DNA from: Carya illinoinensis
Lineage: Eukaryota > Streptophyta > Magnoliopsida > Fagales > Juglandaceae
DNA: 64,000 bases
Assembly (NCBI RefSeq): GCF_018687715.1
Contig: NC_056756.1
Span: 36,304,480 to 36,368,479, forward strand
Direction of reading: 5' to 3'
In this document: positions 1 to 10,933 of the stretch, one piece after another
How the letters are laid out: every line of letters starts with the position of its first letter
Position numbering within the stretch: the stretch's first letter is position 1
Position numbers and translations under genes: made by a program
Notes under the pieces: generated by a model
The model's input: only the letters and a program-made list of their open reading frames with translations
What the model was told of the DNA's origin: nothing
The model's database searches: none

Positions 1-282
1 GCCCACCGAGGCAAATATTTTAAAGAGATGTCTATATGAATCACACTGCCACTTTAGTAAGAGGATTAATCTAAATTAATCCTTTGTCAAACTTTTTGAG
101 AGTTGTTAAAATTTTTTAGTTTTTTTTTGTAACTTTTAAGTGATTTTTTTTTCTTCTTTGTAGCATTTAAGACCATTTTTTAAATAAGTGGCGCACACAC
201 TATAAAAGACTCCTTATTTAGTGTCAGTTATTACTTGTCAAAATAAATCTATTCTCGTAACAAATAACTCATTATAAATATT
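1..282. repeat. Start of duplicated unit (copy 1), MLP-cluster flank
   Basis: This non-coding stretch is a direct copy of 55116-55350, with only scattered substitutions and small indels. One block near 190-240 is missing from the second copy. The second copy stops exactly where a CACTA terminus (CACTACAACAG) begins. This shows that the MLP cluster grew by duplication of blocks larger than the genes. No gene is visible in it. Confidence 0.85.
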
Positions 283-1104
283 CATTATTCTTGTACTGAC
301 GTTGCTTGTTGAATGACACCACAGAACGTTAATTGATGGTGATGTGGAACTTCTAACAGTTTATTAATTAATTATTGATAAAAGTTCCAATTTAATTAAT
401 TGTTCTCAGAACAACAAAGAATCCAGTAAAAACTATAAGTATTTAAGAATTAGGTCTTATTTGGATTCAGAACTAAACGCATCTCATCTTATTAAACTTT
501 CTCAAATTTCTTAATAAAATACAATAAATAATTTAATTTTTTTAAATATCAAAATAAAAATAATACTCTAACAATATTTTATTCAACTTCATATTTCATC
601 TCAACAAATGAAATATTTTTAAAGAGTAGGATAAATGAACTATTAAGAATGCTCTAAGAAGAGAAATATTAGAGATTTTAATGGTTAACTAATTATCTTA
701 TAGTGACCGCATGGATACGGCCAAGGACCACATTGGAATCAAGAATTTAAAAAGCCAATGACATCCTGGTGTAAATAGATCAGATGCATGTGTTAATTAT
801 GTTTACAGAATTAATGGATTGCCTTAGGATTATATGGTTTTATTGAAATTTGAATTAATGATATTGAATATTTATGATATACTTGATAAGAATGCTTGAT
901 TGATTGTGAATCGTAAAACTGAGTCATGACCCTACACACTAATAAGAGAATAATTCCAATAAAACTCCTCTAACCAATGTAAAGGAATTAAAAATGGAGG
1001 GGTATCCCTCAAGATGATAACAAACAATCAACAGCCTAGACGGGTTGTAAGTACCTTGGGCTGAAGATCAGAGCCTTTTAGCTAAGGGACATAATTTTGT
1101 TCTC
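283..1104. other. Intergenic AT-rich stretch, probable MITE remnant at 455-630
   Basis: No coding sequence is recognisable here. Positions 455-630 look like the AT-rich interspersed repeat also seen at 27140-27485 and 29482-29705. It has a 'gtcttatttggatt' start, a 'catctcatctta' motif, a long A/T core and a 'catatttcatctcaac' end. The remainder is the 3' flank of the broken MLP-A copy, and its last bases show no similarity to the 3' flanks of MLP-B or MLP-C. Confidence 0.4.
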
Positions 1105-1180
1105 AGTTGCAAACTGAAGCAATGCTTTTGGATCTGGAATATCCAAGCTAAGTTTCTCGTATTCATAAGTCCAAAGGACT

Positions 1181-1504
1181 TCTGTAACTTGAAGAATCAA
1201 GAACAGAGAACTAGAAACGTGGAAGAAAAAGTTTGAGAGGAAACTCAATGTGAATTTCTCATTAATCTGAAGCGAATGAAGAGTAAATTACATTTTACTT
1301 TCTTTACATCATTTCTAGTTATAGACATGTATGCTAACTAACTTAACTGTACCCCCATTACTTGGCACTTTGACTAATTTATCTCATCTGCATTTCAACT
1401 TAATTTAGCTGTCATTTGGAAACCTCATCATCCTTTGATCTTTTCTATTTAACTTCCCTTAACTTCAACTCCAAAGCTTCAATTTGAGTTTGTATATTCC
1501 AACA
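1181..1504 (-). repeat. Copia-1 3' LTR
   Basis: This is the LTR downstream in element orientation. Read on the minus strand it starts TGTTGGAATATAC directly after a G-rich polypurine tract (1505-1516) and ends within MLP-A exon 2. It pairs with 5908-6248 over nearly its full length. The first bases on the low-coordinate side (TGTAAAA in the other LTR) are absent. Confidence 0.92.
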
Positions 1505-2257
1505 CCCCCCCTCAATAGAGAAATGTATATTTATCATTCCCATCTTGCGGATCAAATGATGGAAATTGAGGGAACCAAGTGGTTTAGTTAGAATGTCTGC
1601 CAGCTGATGTTTAGATGGAATATGAATAATCTTGATTAAACCTTCTTGCAATTTTTCTTAGACCAAATGGCAGTCTAGTTGAATGTGCTTTGTTCTTTCA
1701 TGTTGATAAGGGTTTGATGAAATTTCATAGGCTGGTTTGTTGTCTATATAAAGCAAAACAGCTTGTGGATGAGGAATTTTCAAGTCAGCTAGTAAGTAGA
1801 TCAACCATTGTAGTTCACATGTGGTAGAGGCTAGAGCTCTGTATTCAAACTCAATTGAGGATCGGCTAACTGTTGGTTGTTTCTTTGATTTCCACGAGAT
1901 AAGAGAGTCGCCAAGGAACATTGTGAAGCCAGTAACACTCTTTATGGTATCGATGCAGCCACCCGAGTCATTATTTGAGTAGGCTTTTAGATGAAGAGGG
2001 GAATGAGCAGATAGAAAAATCTCTTGCCCTGGTGTTGCTTTGATATATCCGAGAACCTTTTTAGCAGCTTGGAGATGATTACTACTAGGATTAGCTATGA
2101 ATTGGCTTAGTGCTTGTATTGAGTAGGATATGCCAGGTCTAGTTATAGTGAGGTATAATAACTGACCCACTAATCTTCTATATTGTGCTAGATCTAACAA
2201 AGGAGGAGATGAGTCATTTGCACTCAGCTTAAGTGTAGATTCCACAGGAAATGCCAA
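1505..2257 (-). pseudogene. Copia-1 RNase H and end of pol
   Basis: The stretch 1658-2257 holds the connection and RNase H region: YRRLVGQLLYLTITRPG, SVTGFTMFLGDSLISWKS, SRSSIEFEYRALASTT and HERTKHIQLDCH. All are strongly copia-like. A stop separates it from 1651-1505, which carries the usual pol terminus HQLADILTKPLG. The coding part ends immediately before the polypurine tract, as normal. Confidence 0.88.
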
Positions 2258-2399
2258 AGGTTTACAACCTTAAAAACCACTATCTTGCAAGATATCTACG
2301 GCATATTTTCATTGGCACAAAGTTATGCCTTTTGTTGATCGAGCCACTTCAATCCCCAAGAAATACTTTAGTTCTCCCAAGTCTTTGATAGTGAAAGAA

Positions 2400-3588
2400 T
2401 CATGTAAGAACTTTTGACAATGAGTATATCATCAAGATTATTAGAGGCAAGAATCACATCATCAAAATAAATCAAAAGTGCTATAAAACTGTTTGAATTA
2501 TGCTTGATGAATAGGGAGGAATCAGACTTCCCTTGAATAAAACCAAACTAAAGTAAAGAGTATGACAGCTTGGAAAACCACTGTCTTGGGGCCTGTTTTA
2601 GACCATATAGGCTCCTTTTGAGTTTGCAAACTCTTGAATCAGTTGGTGAGGAGTACCCTAGTGGTAGTTGCATATATACCTCTTCATTTAAATCTTCATG
2701 GAGGAAAGCATTGTTTACATCAAGTTGATGTAAATGCCAATTCTTAATGGCAGCAATGGATAACAAAGTCCTCATTGTTGTCATTTTAGCCATAGGTGAG
2801 AATGTGTCAAAAAAATCAAGGCCTTCTTGTTGGGTGTAGCCTTTTGCTACTAATCTAGCCTTGTATCTATCAATTGTGCCATCAGTCTTGAATTTAACAC
2901 GATATACCCACTTACATCCAATTGTAGTCTTATTTGGAGGTAATATTACAAATTCCCATGTTTTATTTAATTCAAGAGCTTTTATCTCATCTAACATGGC
3001 TGCTTGCCATTGTGGGTAAGAATTGGCTTGTTTGAAAGTCTTAGGTTCAAAAGTAGATGACAAGGCATAAGTAAAGGCTGCATGTTTAGGAGACAATTTA
3101 TGTGTTGAAAGGAAATAAGCAAGAGAGTATGGCTTACTAGAAGAAGGAATGCAGCAACTGAAGGATTTTTGAGATGTTGAAGTAGATTGAGCCATATTAC
3201 CACAATGAAAATGTTGCATATATGAAGGGTGATTCCTTATTCCTTCATATCTTCGAAAGCTTACAATTTCAGGATTAGTATGTGAAGTAACAAGTGCTGG
3301 AATTTCAGAAAATGGATTTTGTGAAGTAATAGATTCTGGAATTGCAGAAGATGGATTTTGTGAAGTAATAGGTTCTGGAATTGCAGAAGATGGATTCCAT
3401 GAAGTAGTAGGTACTGTGAAGTCATGTATTAGAGGAAAATCAGGGAAGACAAAGGGTGTGTGAGTAGTGTTTGGAATGGAAGGAAAGACATTATCATGAA
3501 ATATGACATTTCTGGAAACAAAAATTTTAAGAGTGAGAAGATCAAGCACTTTATATCCTTTGATATTTGGTGGATAACCAAGAAACAA
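2400..3588 (-). pseudogene. Copia-1 integrase tail and reverse transcriptase
   Basis: The open frame 2548-3588 starts in the integrase C-terminal extension ([14 protein letters not shown]). It crosses a Ser/Pro-rich linker holding three imperfect repeats of SAIPE(S/P)ITSQNP, then enters the RVT_2 reverse transcriptase: [52 protein letters not shown] and [11 protein letters not shown]. The frame stops at 2548. The catalytic motif lies just beyond it as YFDD at about 2455-2465 instead of YVDD. The role is copying element RNA to cDNA. The stop before the active site inactivates it. Confidence 0.88.
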
Positions 3589-4068
3589 GCATTTTGAGGC
3601 TCTTGGATGAAATTTACCTCGACTGGTGTTGAAAGGATATCATATGGTGTCTTATTATTCAGCACAGATAAGGGGGTTTGATTTGTGAGATGTGTGGCTG
3701 TCAATACACATTCAGTCTAGTATGTTAAGGGAAATTTTGATGGAAAAAGGAGATCACTCTAGCAACATTTAACAAATGCTGATGCTTTCTTTCAACTCTC
3801 TCATTTTGCTCAGGAGTTTCTACACAAAATAGTTGATGTATTATGCCATTTTCTTAATAAAAGGAAGGCATATTGAATTCTTGGCCATTTTCTGCTCCAG
3901 GTGTTTGTATTTGAGTATTAAATTGAGTCTGAGCATAAGCAATAAAGTTGGCAAGGCTTGAGTTTCTGATTTAGCTTTCATAAGAAAAAGTCAAGTAAAT
4001 CGTGTATTATCATCTACAATAGCAAGAAAGAATTTATAGCCAGAATGAGAGATAGTAGATAATGGACC

Positions 4069-4887
4069 CTAAATATCACAATGCACTAATTGAAAGGCTT
4101 TATTTGAATTATTTTGTGATATAGGAAAAGATAGTTTCTTTTGTCTAGCTAGGTGATAGATCTCACAAACATGATTATGAGATAGTTTTATAGAAGAATC
4201 AATAAAACTAATGAGTTTTAATTTGGCAGAAGATAAATGTCCCAATCGAAAATGCCATATGTCAGGACTAATGGCAGATGTGTTAGCCAAAAAAGAGCTG
4301 TTTGAATCAGGAATTTCCTTCTGTGTAGTAGCAAAAAATTTGATGAGGTGGTATAGACCATTTTTGACTTTAGCGAGCCTAATCATTTTCCATTTGCTGA
4401 GGTCCTACAACACATATTTAGATTGAATGAAAAACAAAGCAAAATAATTTTCTTTAGTCAATCTGGAAGTAGAAATGAGATTAACATGAAAAGAGGGAAC
4501 ATAGAGAGGATTATGTAAAACTAAATCAGGGGAGATTTTAACAGTACCAATAAAAATGATAGGAACTGAGTGACCATTTGGTAAATGAATTGAAGAAGGT
4601 CTTGTTGGGATTTTTATAGATGTGAACAAATGAGGAGAATAGATCATATGATCTTCAGTATCTAATATCCAAGGAGAAGTATGATTTAAGGAGACATTAG
4701 CTAAATAAAGAATGAGGCTATTACCTGATGTAGAGGTAGTATTAACTGTAGGATTAGAATTGATGGGAGAAGTGGATAGAGTATTAGCAAGAGTAATCAA
4801 ATTCTGTATTTGCTCTTGAGAAAAGAACAACATAGTTGGGTTGTTTAAGTTTTGCTCCATAGAAGATGCAATGTTTGCATTGGGCAA
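4069..4887 (-). pseudogene. Copia-1 protease and GAG-pre-integrase region, broken
   Basis: Two open stretches (4405-4887 and 4069-4386) continue from gag. The first contains WILDTEDHMIYSPHLF, the copia aspartic-protease site where DSGA would be expected; the serine and glycine are replaced, so catalysis is unlikely. The second contains WHFRLGHLS, the His pair of the integrase HHCC zinc-binding domain, then C-x-IYHLARQKKLSF with one Cys of the expected pair lost. The two stretches lie in different frames, so at least one frameshift separates them. The integrase catalytic core that should follow (about 3600-4068) is only fragmentary. Confidence 0.8.
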
Positions 4888-4926
4888 TCGTGTAGAATTA
4901 CTTCTCTCTCCTCGAGGCCCTTTCCA

Positions 4927-5829
4927 TCATCCTGGATAGCCTACAAGCTGGAAACACTTATCTACAAGATTTCCAAAAAATCCACAATGGGAACAAATGA
5001 CATCTGATTTGCCTTTGACTTTGCTGAACTTAACAGCATTTGAAGAAGTTTGTGTGGATAGTCGTGCATCAGCCATAGCATGAGAATCAAGAGGGATATG
5101 TACTGCATTAGTTAAGGAACGTTGGCTTTCTTCTTGTATCAATAAAGATGAAACCTTGCCCAATGATGGTAACGGAGAAAGAAGCAATAGTTGGCTTTGA
5201 ATTGCTGAAAAAGAATCATGCACACCAATCAAGAATTTCATGACATAGTCAGTTTGTTGTTGATCAGCAAGGTTGTTCAACATTGCACAGGTCCATTTTT
5301 CCATAAATACACAATTACAAGTAGGAAGGGGACGATAACTAATATATTCATCCCATAGTGTTTTGGAAACACTAAAATACTCTGTGATTGAATTCGAGGC
5401 CTGAGAAATAGAACTTAAGGATTTTTCCAAGGCAAATACTCTTGGACCATCACTATGCAGGTATCGAATCTTTAATTCATTCCAGATGTCAGCAGCATTG
5501 TTGAAATTAAGAAGACTACCTCGAATCTCCTTTGTAATGGAATTCATTAGCCAAGAAAGCACAAGATTGTTTGCCCGTAACCAGGCAGTCTTAAGTTGAA
5601 CATTAGCAAGGTTAGGTTGAGGCAAACTCCTATCAATGAAGGCAACTTGGTTCTTGACTATGAGAGCAATTGTGATGGATCGACTCAAAGCCACATAGTT
5701 GTCACTAGAAACAATCTCAGATACAAGAAGAGCTCCAAGATTATCAGATGGAAGCAAATAGTAATAACTTGAGGAATCATCAGAAAGATTCCCCAAAGGA
5801 GGAGAAGAGTCATCAGAAGATTCTGCCAT
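4927..5829 (-). CDS. Copia-1 gag (capsid/nucleocapsid)
   Basis: A 300-residue open frame begins MAESSDDSS. The N-terminal part has the retrotransposon gag_3 pattern (LVSEIVSSDNYVALSRSITIAL, residues ~35-56), followed by a UBN2/gag-like helical region with WLMNSITKEI and AADIWNELKIRY. The C-terminus has a zinc-knuckle remnant, CSHCGFFGNLVDKCF, in which the expected histidine of CX2CX4HX4C is asparagine. The product would form the virus-like particle that packages the element RNA. It lies just inside the 5' LTR, as expected for gag. The missing His and the broken downstream pol make it non-functional for retrotransposition. Confidence 0.85.
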   Translation of the reverse strand: MAESSDDSSPPLGNLSDDSSSYYYLLPSDNLGALLVSEIVSSDNYVALSRSITIALIVKNQVAFIDRSLPQPNLANVQLKTAWLRANNLVLSWLMNSITKEIRGSLLNFNNAADIWNELKIRYLHSDGPRVFALEKSLSSISQASNSITEYFSVSKTLWDEYISYRPLPTCNCVFMEKWTCAMLNNLADQQQTDYVMKFLIGVHDSFSAIQSQLLLLSPLPSLGKVSSLLIQEESQRSLTNAVHIPLDSHAMADARLSTQTSSNAVKFSKVKGKSDVICSHCGFFGNLVDKCFQLVGYPG

Positions 5830-5907
5830 AGAAGCAGAAGAAAGAAAAACAAGAATTATGTAGAAAGAATCAAGAAGGCAGCAGAATGTTTATGGATGAT
5901 TATACCA

Positions 5908-6248
5908 TGTAAAATTCTATAACTTGAAGAATCAAGAACATAGAACTAGAAACGTGGAAGAAAAAGTTTGAGAGGAAACTCAATGTGAATTTCTCATTAA
6001 TCTGAAGTGAATGCAGACTGATTTACATTTTACTTTCTTTACATCATTTCTATTTATAGACATGCATGCTAACTAACTTGACTGTATGGATGTCATTACT
6101 TCACACTTTGACTAATTTATCTCATCTACATTTCAACTTAATTTAGCTATCATTTGGAAACCTCATCATCCTTTGATTTTTTTTTTTTTTGTTTAGCTTC
6201 CCTTGACTTCAACTCCAAAGTTTCAATTTGAGTTTGTATATTCCAACA
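5908..6248 (-). repeat. Copia-1 5' LTR
   Basis: This is the LTR at the gag side. It begins TG and ends CA in both readings and is followed on the minus strand by TGGTATAATC, a decayed tRNA-primer site. It includes a 12-14 bp T run near 6176-6190 that is missing from the partner LTR. Confidence 0.92.
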
Positions 6249-7011
6249 TGACTAAGCATCCCTCTTTCTTTGGAATGGCCAGAAAAATGAACTTGAAACT
6301 TTTGTATGACTCTATGAGTAATTAATCCTCATATCACGTTGAAAGTAACCAATAGTTTTTCGATGTGAACACTCTCAAATAAAGCTTTGAAAATTATAGT
6401 GTTCCCCCTTACAAAGCAAAACCAAAAAAAAATAAAAGAGAATCGATGAAATATATGTATATATATATATACATACATACAAATATATATGAAACCGTAC
6501 AAGCTGCAATAATACCGTAATCTATATATCAATTTCCAGAATCACCTCACAAGCAACCCCAAACAAATGCAATTTATTCCATTTTCCCTTTCGAAAGGCC
6601 AAATTACCACTAACAATTTTTAAAAAGACATTATAATCATTGTAAATTTAAAATTTGAAAAATAAGAAAGAAAGAGCAAATGACCATGGAGATAAAATTA
6701 AAGAGTATTAATGGTGTCAACTTGTAATTGCATAGGGTGTATATTAAAAGTTTTTAGTACGTATAGTTTGTGGTGTGAACATTGAAAATGATAATTTAGT
6801 GAGATGATTGCAAATAAAAAATTGCAAAATGCAGGCGAACAAGACGCAAGACATATATACGTATATACAACAGGACCGATATTAATTTAAGCATAACATG
6901 TCATGACATGTGAGAGAGTTTATATTAATACAATATGTGATCATCAACAACAAGCTTTTGTTGCCCTTACCGTATACGAGATGCAAGTTCACGACAACAA
7001 CCACTTCTTCC

Positions 7012-7382
7012 TAATGAATTTATGGTCTAAGCCAAGAAGTAAAGACACTAGGTGTTTGAAGAAAGACCTTTGTGGAGCAAGATTCTCTTTTCATTGTATT
7101 CAAAATTCTCTCACATAGGTTTACATCGCATTTCCACCTATATTTATACAAGTGTAGTAAAGAGTATAATCTGATTACAATTTGATCCTACAGTATACAT
7201 TTACTCAAAATGATTGTAGTAGAATATTCTAAAAAGGAGACAGGTGTCATGTGCTTGGGTATTCATTTGCTGCAGAGTGGGAGTGCTGCCTTGTAGTGCT
7301 ATCGTGCTCATTGGAGTCATTTTCTGCAGCATATGTGTCCTTTGTTGCAAAGTCTACTGCATAAGAGTTAGATGCCTTAATA
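7012..7382. mobile_element. 371-bp insertion in MLP-A exon 1 with 5-bp target duplication
   Basis: The uninterrupted MLP-B exon reads cttcttcccatttacc. In MLP-A this is split, with CTTCC repeated at 7007-7011 and 7383-7387 on either side of 371 foreign bases. The insert has no coding potential and begins TAATGAATTT and ends GCCTTAATA. The size and 5-bp duplication fit a solo LTR or a small non-autonomous element. The ends are not TG...CA, so the class is uncertain. Confidence 0.75.
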
Positions 7383-7619
7383 CTTCCCATTTACCTTCTA
7401 CTAAATCAACCTTGGGTATACAGGTAGGGCAAGGTTTTGTTATCTCGTACAATCGTTTCCCGTTTGCCTCATAAAAAGCACGAGCTAGTGACTTGACCTC
7501 TATTTCAATACTTAACTTACTAGATAGAGAAGAAGACATTTTTTCTTCCAATTATAAAGAGTTTACAGTTGGCTACATTAAAGAATCAGAATCAATTACA
7601 GAATATTACCACAAAGGCA

Positions 7620-8450
7620 AAGCATTGGCTGATTCGATGGGTGCTGCCTGACAGCCACTCTCTTCCAGTGAGTTCTCAGTTTACCTCCTTGTAGATCAGG
7701 CTTTGATTATGATGCCCTTGTGACCTCTCTTACAACTAGAGCTGCACCCCATACTTCACATCAAATATAAAGCTGTCTACTGAACCATGAATCTCGCCTC
7801 TCTCACCAAACAACCACCCTTCTCAGTGGTAATCCACTCTTTGCTATTCTTACCACCAGTCAGATGCACTCTGCCCCATCTTCTACATCTTATCGTCCCT
7901 CAAATCTTGGCCGAGGGGGTTGAAACTCTAGGGGTTGCCATGGTGGCTCCTCTCACTCCTTCTCAAACAATGACCCTCGGGCTTTATGCCAAGTGTGTAA
8001 TAAACCTGGTCACTCAGTGATTATTTGTTATCACCGATTTAACTATAGTTATCAAGCTTCCCTTCCCAATTTGTTCACTGTAAATGTGACTACCACTGGA
8101 CATACACCTTTGGCTCCTCATGTTCACTCGTGGTACGACTACCACACACTTTACCCCCGATATTGCTAATTTGAATATGGATTCTATGTCTTATCAGGGA
8201 ATGGACCAAGTAAGCATTGGAGATGGCTCCACCATGCCAATTCAAAACACTAGTTCTAGTCTTCTTCGAACTCCATCTCGTAGTTTTCTTCTTTCACAAC
8301 TATTACATGTTCCATCTCTCACTAAAATTTTGCTTTCGGTCTACCAGTTTTGTTATGATAATGCTGTGTATTTTGAATTTCACTCTACATAATTTTTTGT
8401 AAAGGATATTCTTACTCTGGCGGTTCTACTTCAGGGCACCTTTAGAAATG
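7620..8450 (+). pseudogene. Copia-2 gag C-terminus and protease
   Basis: In changing frames the stretch reads FDYDALVTSLTTRA, then LLNHESRLSHQTTTLLSGNP. A perfect CX2CX4HX4C zinc knuckle (CQVCNKPGHSVIIC) lies at about 7987-8028. It continues as the protease/pre-integrase linker, where HFTPDIANLNMDS and GDGSTMPIQNTSSSLL are clear. The catalytic Asp expected just before HFTPD is in a shifted frame. The zinc knuckle binds element RNA in the particle. Stops and frameshifts make it a pseudogene. Confidence 0.8.
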
Positions 8451-8452
8451 GT

Positions 8453-9349
8453 TTGTATGTCCTAGCTATGGATTCCGACAGTCCACCTTTGGTTCCAATT
8501 TGCCCTCAAGCATACCTTGGTGGACGTACCTCCACTGATCATTGGCTCTATCGACTTGGCCACCCATCACCTCACACCACTTCTCTCATTGTTCTATGCT
8601 TTCAACTTCCCGTGCACAACAACAAACCAGTCCAACCATGTTCCACTTGTTTTCAATCTAAGTTACATGCTCTTCCACATCCCATTTCTGCTTCTAAGTC
8701 CAAGAAAGCTTTTGAATTAATGTTTCTAGATGTATGGGGTCCAGCCCCGGTTTTATCTTCTAATGGATGTAGATTTTATTTTTTGGCGGTTGATGATCAC
8801 ACAAAATATATTTGGTTGTTTCCTATTCAATCAAAATCCGATGTCTCTTCTATCTTTGCTACTTTTATTCACGTTGTAAATAACTATTTTTCATCTAAAA
8901 TCAAAGCGGTTCAATCTGACTTTGGTGGTGAATTTAGACCATTTAAAAAAATTCTTCATGATCAAGGCATTGTCCATTGCATAACATGTACTTATTTGCA
9001 TGCTCAAAATGGCACGGTTGAGAGAAGTCATCGTCACATTGTTGAAATGAGACACTCTCTACTTGCTCATTCATCTATGCCTCTTAAATATTGGTCAGAA
9101 GTTTTTCAAACATTGGTTTTTTTAATAAATCGGATGCCAACTCCAATTTTACAAAGCATACCTTCGTTTCAAGCCTTATTTAAAAAAATCCCAAACTATA
9201 AATTTTTAAAAGTGTTTGAATCGGTATGTTGGCCTAACCTAAACCATTCTAATAAGCATAAAATTGATTTTAGATCAACGCATTGTGTTTTCATGGGATA
9301 TAGTCTTGACCATAAGGGATATATTTGCTTACTTCTATCTTTGGGCTAG
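8453..9349 (+). pseudogene. Copia-2 integrase (HHCC and rve core)
   Basis: A 298-residue open frame. The HHCC domain includes HWLYRLGHPS and PCSTCFQSKLHALP. The rve core follows with the catalytic triad in place: Asp in MFLDVWGPA, Asp in VQSDFGGEF and Glu in NGTVERSHRHIVE. The copia C-terminal motif THCVFMGYSLDHKGYIC closes it. This is the best preserved part of copia-2, but the partner domains are broken and the pol gene is cut by the gypsy insertion about 220 bp downstream. Confidence 0.85.
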
Positions 9350-9568
9350 ACTTATATTTCTAGAGACGCTTTATTCAATGAATCCCATTTTCCTTTTTCC
9401 ACTAAGCCCAATTTAGAAGCCTCATCCACTGCCCAAAACTTTGGACATTCGGGTTTCCCTTCTCTACCTATAACCATTTAACAGCTTACCTCTCGGCCCA
9501 CTGCCCACCCACTAAACTTGCAACCATGTGTTGACTCGGGCACCCACCTACTCTAGGCCCATCCAACC

Positions 9569-10933
9569 TGATTACGTCCAAAGAATAACACGGTAGTTGT
9601 AGCACAGCTTTAGAGTGTTGATTCTACAGATAGACAATTTAAAAGAATAGCAGAAGGAACAAAGAAACTAAAGAAAAATATTAAATAAGTAATGGAGAAC
9701 AAAAATTAATTTTAACTGTAAATTAAAGTGAAGCAAAGTGATTAACGGAAAAAGTACTCAAATTTGAAGAACAGTAGAGCGTCAGGAATCCCTTGCACAA
9801 ATCCAGTATTTTAATTATTCTTAATTTATTGAATAACTCAATTAGGAACTCAATTCTCAAAATTCCTAATCGAAAGGTATAGATTTATAAACTAAAATTA
9901 AATCAAATGTAACCATTTGAAAAATCATTCACTACTTTTAAAATATGTAAATTACTATCCCTATTGAGAAAATTCAACGATGACAATATACTCATGGAAC
10001 GATATTACAGAAAAAAAACTAAATCAATATAGATAAATAATTGATCCAAATATAATCAAAGAACTAATTCATTCAATAGAAAAAGTATGACTGAATCCAT
10101 AAATAGAATAAATTATATGATTATTCGGAGAATAAATCATCAACAATGAATTGAGAATAATAAAACAAAAGAGTTTTAGAAATTGAAAATCAAATACATG
10201 AATTAAAAATAAATTAGAAATACCATCTAATATGCAAATTCATCCCTAACCCTACTTGAGAATTTAGTTACCCATAAACATAATGGACAACAAGAATATC
10301 CAGAGAAATATGAAGCAAACGGCAGCCATGGAAGTGATTTTTTCCTCTCTTTAAATCTGCCACTTGTGCCTCTCTTCCACCCTATTTTATGCTAATGATA
10401 TGCTTATATAGGGTAGGAAAGAAACCCTAATGTCTTAATTTTCTCATAAAAAAATTGACTAAATTTTAGGACTCATCTTAACAGCCACGTACATCCTTAA
10501 GGAGTTCGAATTTGGAAATCCTTATTAGAGACAAAGATAACCCTTTACGATAGCTTTCTAATGAATCAAGAATCATATCAATCCGATATGTGAGTCAAAA
10601 GTTATTGTCAAAATACTAAAGTATATCCAAACTGTCTCCTGGCAAATTTGGGATTTGGACTTCTTACAGTTTCCTTTTGTGATTTTGTTTTCTTTTTTTT
10701 TATTGATTCAAATTGATCTCAAATCCCATGAAACTCCTCCTTTGAATTTGATTGGGTTTTGACTTACTTTTTTATAAATTCTGAAATTAAACATAAAAAA
10801 ATTGCTTAGGAGCATCCAAACGTAAATAGAAACTCAATTCAAGAATACAAATTAATTCCTATAATTTCTATTCACATTTTAGAATTTTAATCCAATAATA
10901 GGGTATTTAGAGTGCACTTTCGTACACTTATCA
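9569..10933 (-). repeat. Gypsy-1 3' LTR
   Basis: The 1365-bp LTR begins TGATTACGTCC and ends CACTTATCA on the plus strand. It is bounded by the target duplication on the left and the polypurine tract (10934-10945) on the right. It is non-coding. Confidence 0.95.

Larger units (their letters stand above)
1181..6248 (-). mobile_element. Copia-1: near full-length Ty1/copia retrotransposon inside MLP-A exon 2
   Basis: The element is about 5.07 kb and reads on the minus strand. The upstream LTR is 5908-6248 (TG...CA). Next to it is a degenerate primer-binding site reading TGGTATAATCATCC, where the common plant Met-tRNA site begins TGGTATCAGAGC. The downstream LTR is 1181-1504, preceded by the polypurine tract TTGAGGGGGGG. 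Gene order is gag, protease, integrase, RT, RNase H, which is the copia order. The flanks GGACT (1176-1180) and TGACT (6249-6253) look like a 5-bp target duplication with one change, and they rejoin to the uninterrupted MLP-B exon 2. By eye the LTRs differ at about 22 of ~320 sites. The downstream LTR lacks about 7 terminal bases. Stops and motif losses show that it is dead. Confidence 0.93.
1105..7539 (-). pseudogene. MLP-A: Bet v 1 / major-latex-protein-like pseudogene, split by two insertions
   Basis: This is a Bet v 1 superfamily (PF00407-type) small ligand-binding protein gene on the minus strand. Exon 1 starts at ATG 7537-7539 (MSSSLSSKLSIEIEVKS...) and ends at 6971 before a GTAAGG donor. 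It is interrupted at 7012-7382 by a 371-bp insertion. The intron is 6408-6970. Exon 2 begins near 6407 and runs to 6254, where copia-1 (1181-6248) interrupts it. It resumes at 1180-1105, matching the part of MLP-B that encodes the ...EKLNSDIPDPKELLQFA segment. The last ~15 codons are missing. There are further lesions: one G fewer after the exon-2 acceptor (frameshift), and a nonsense codon after FNVI where MLP-B has a glycine codon. The upstream sequence beyond 7569 is replaced by copia-2, so the promoter is gone. It is certainly non-functional. Confidence 0.9.
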
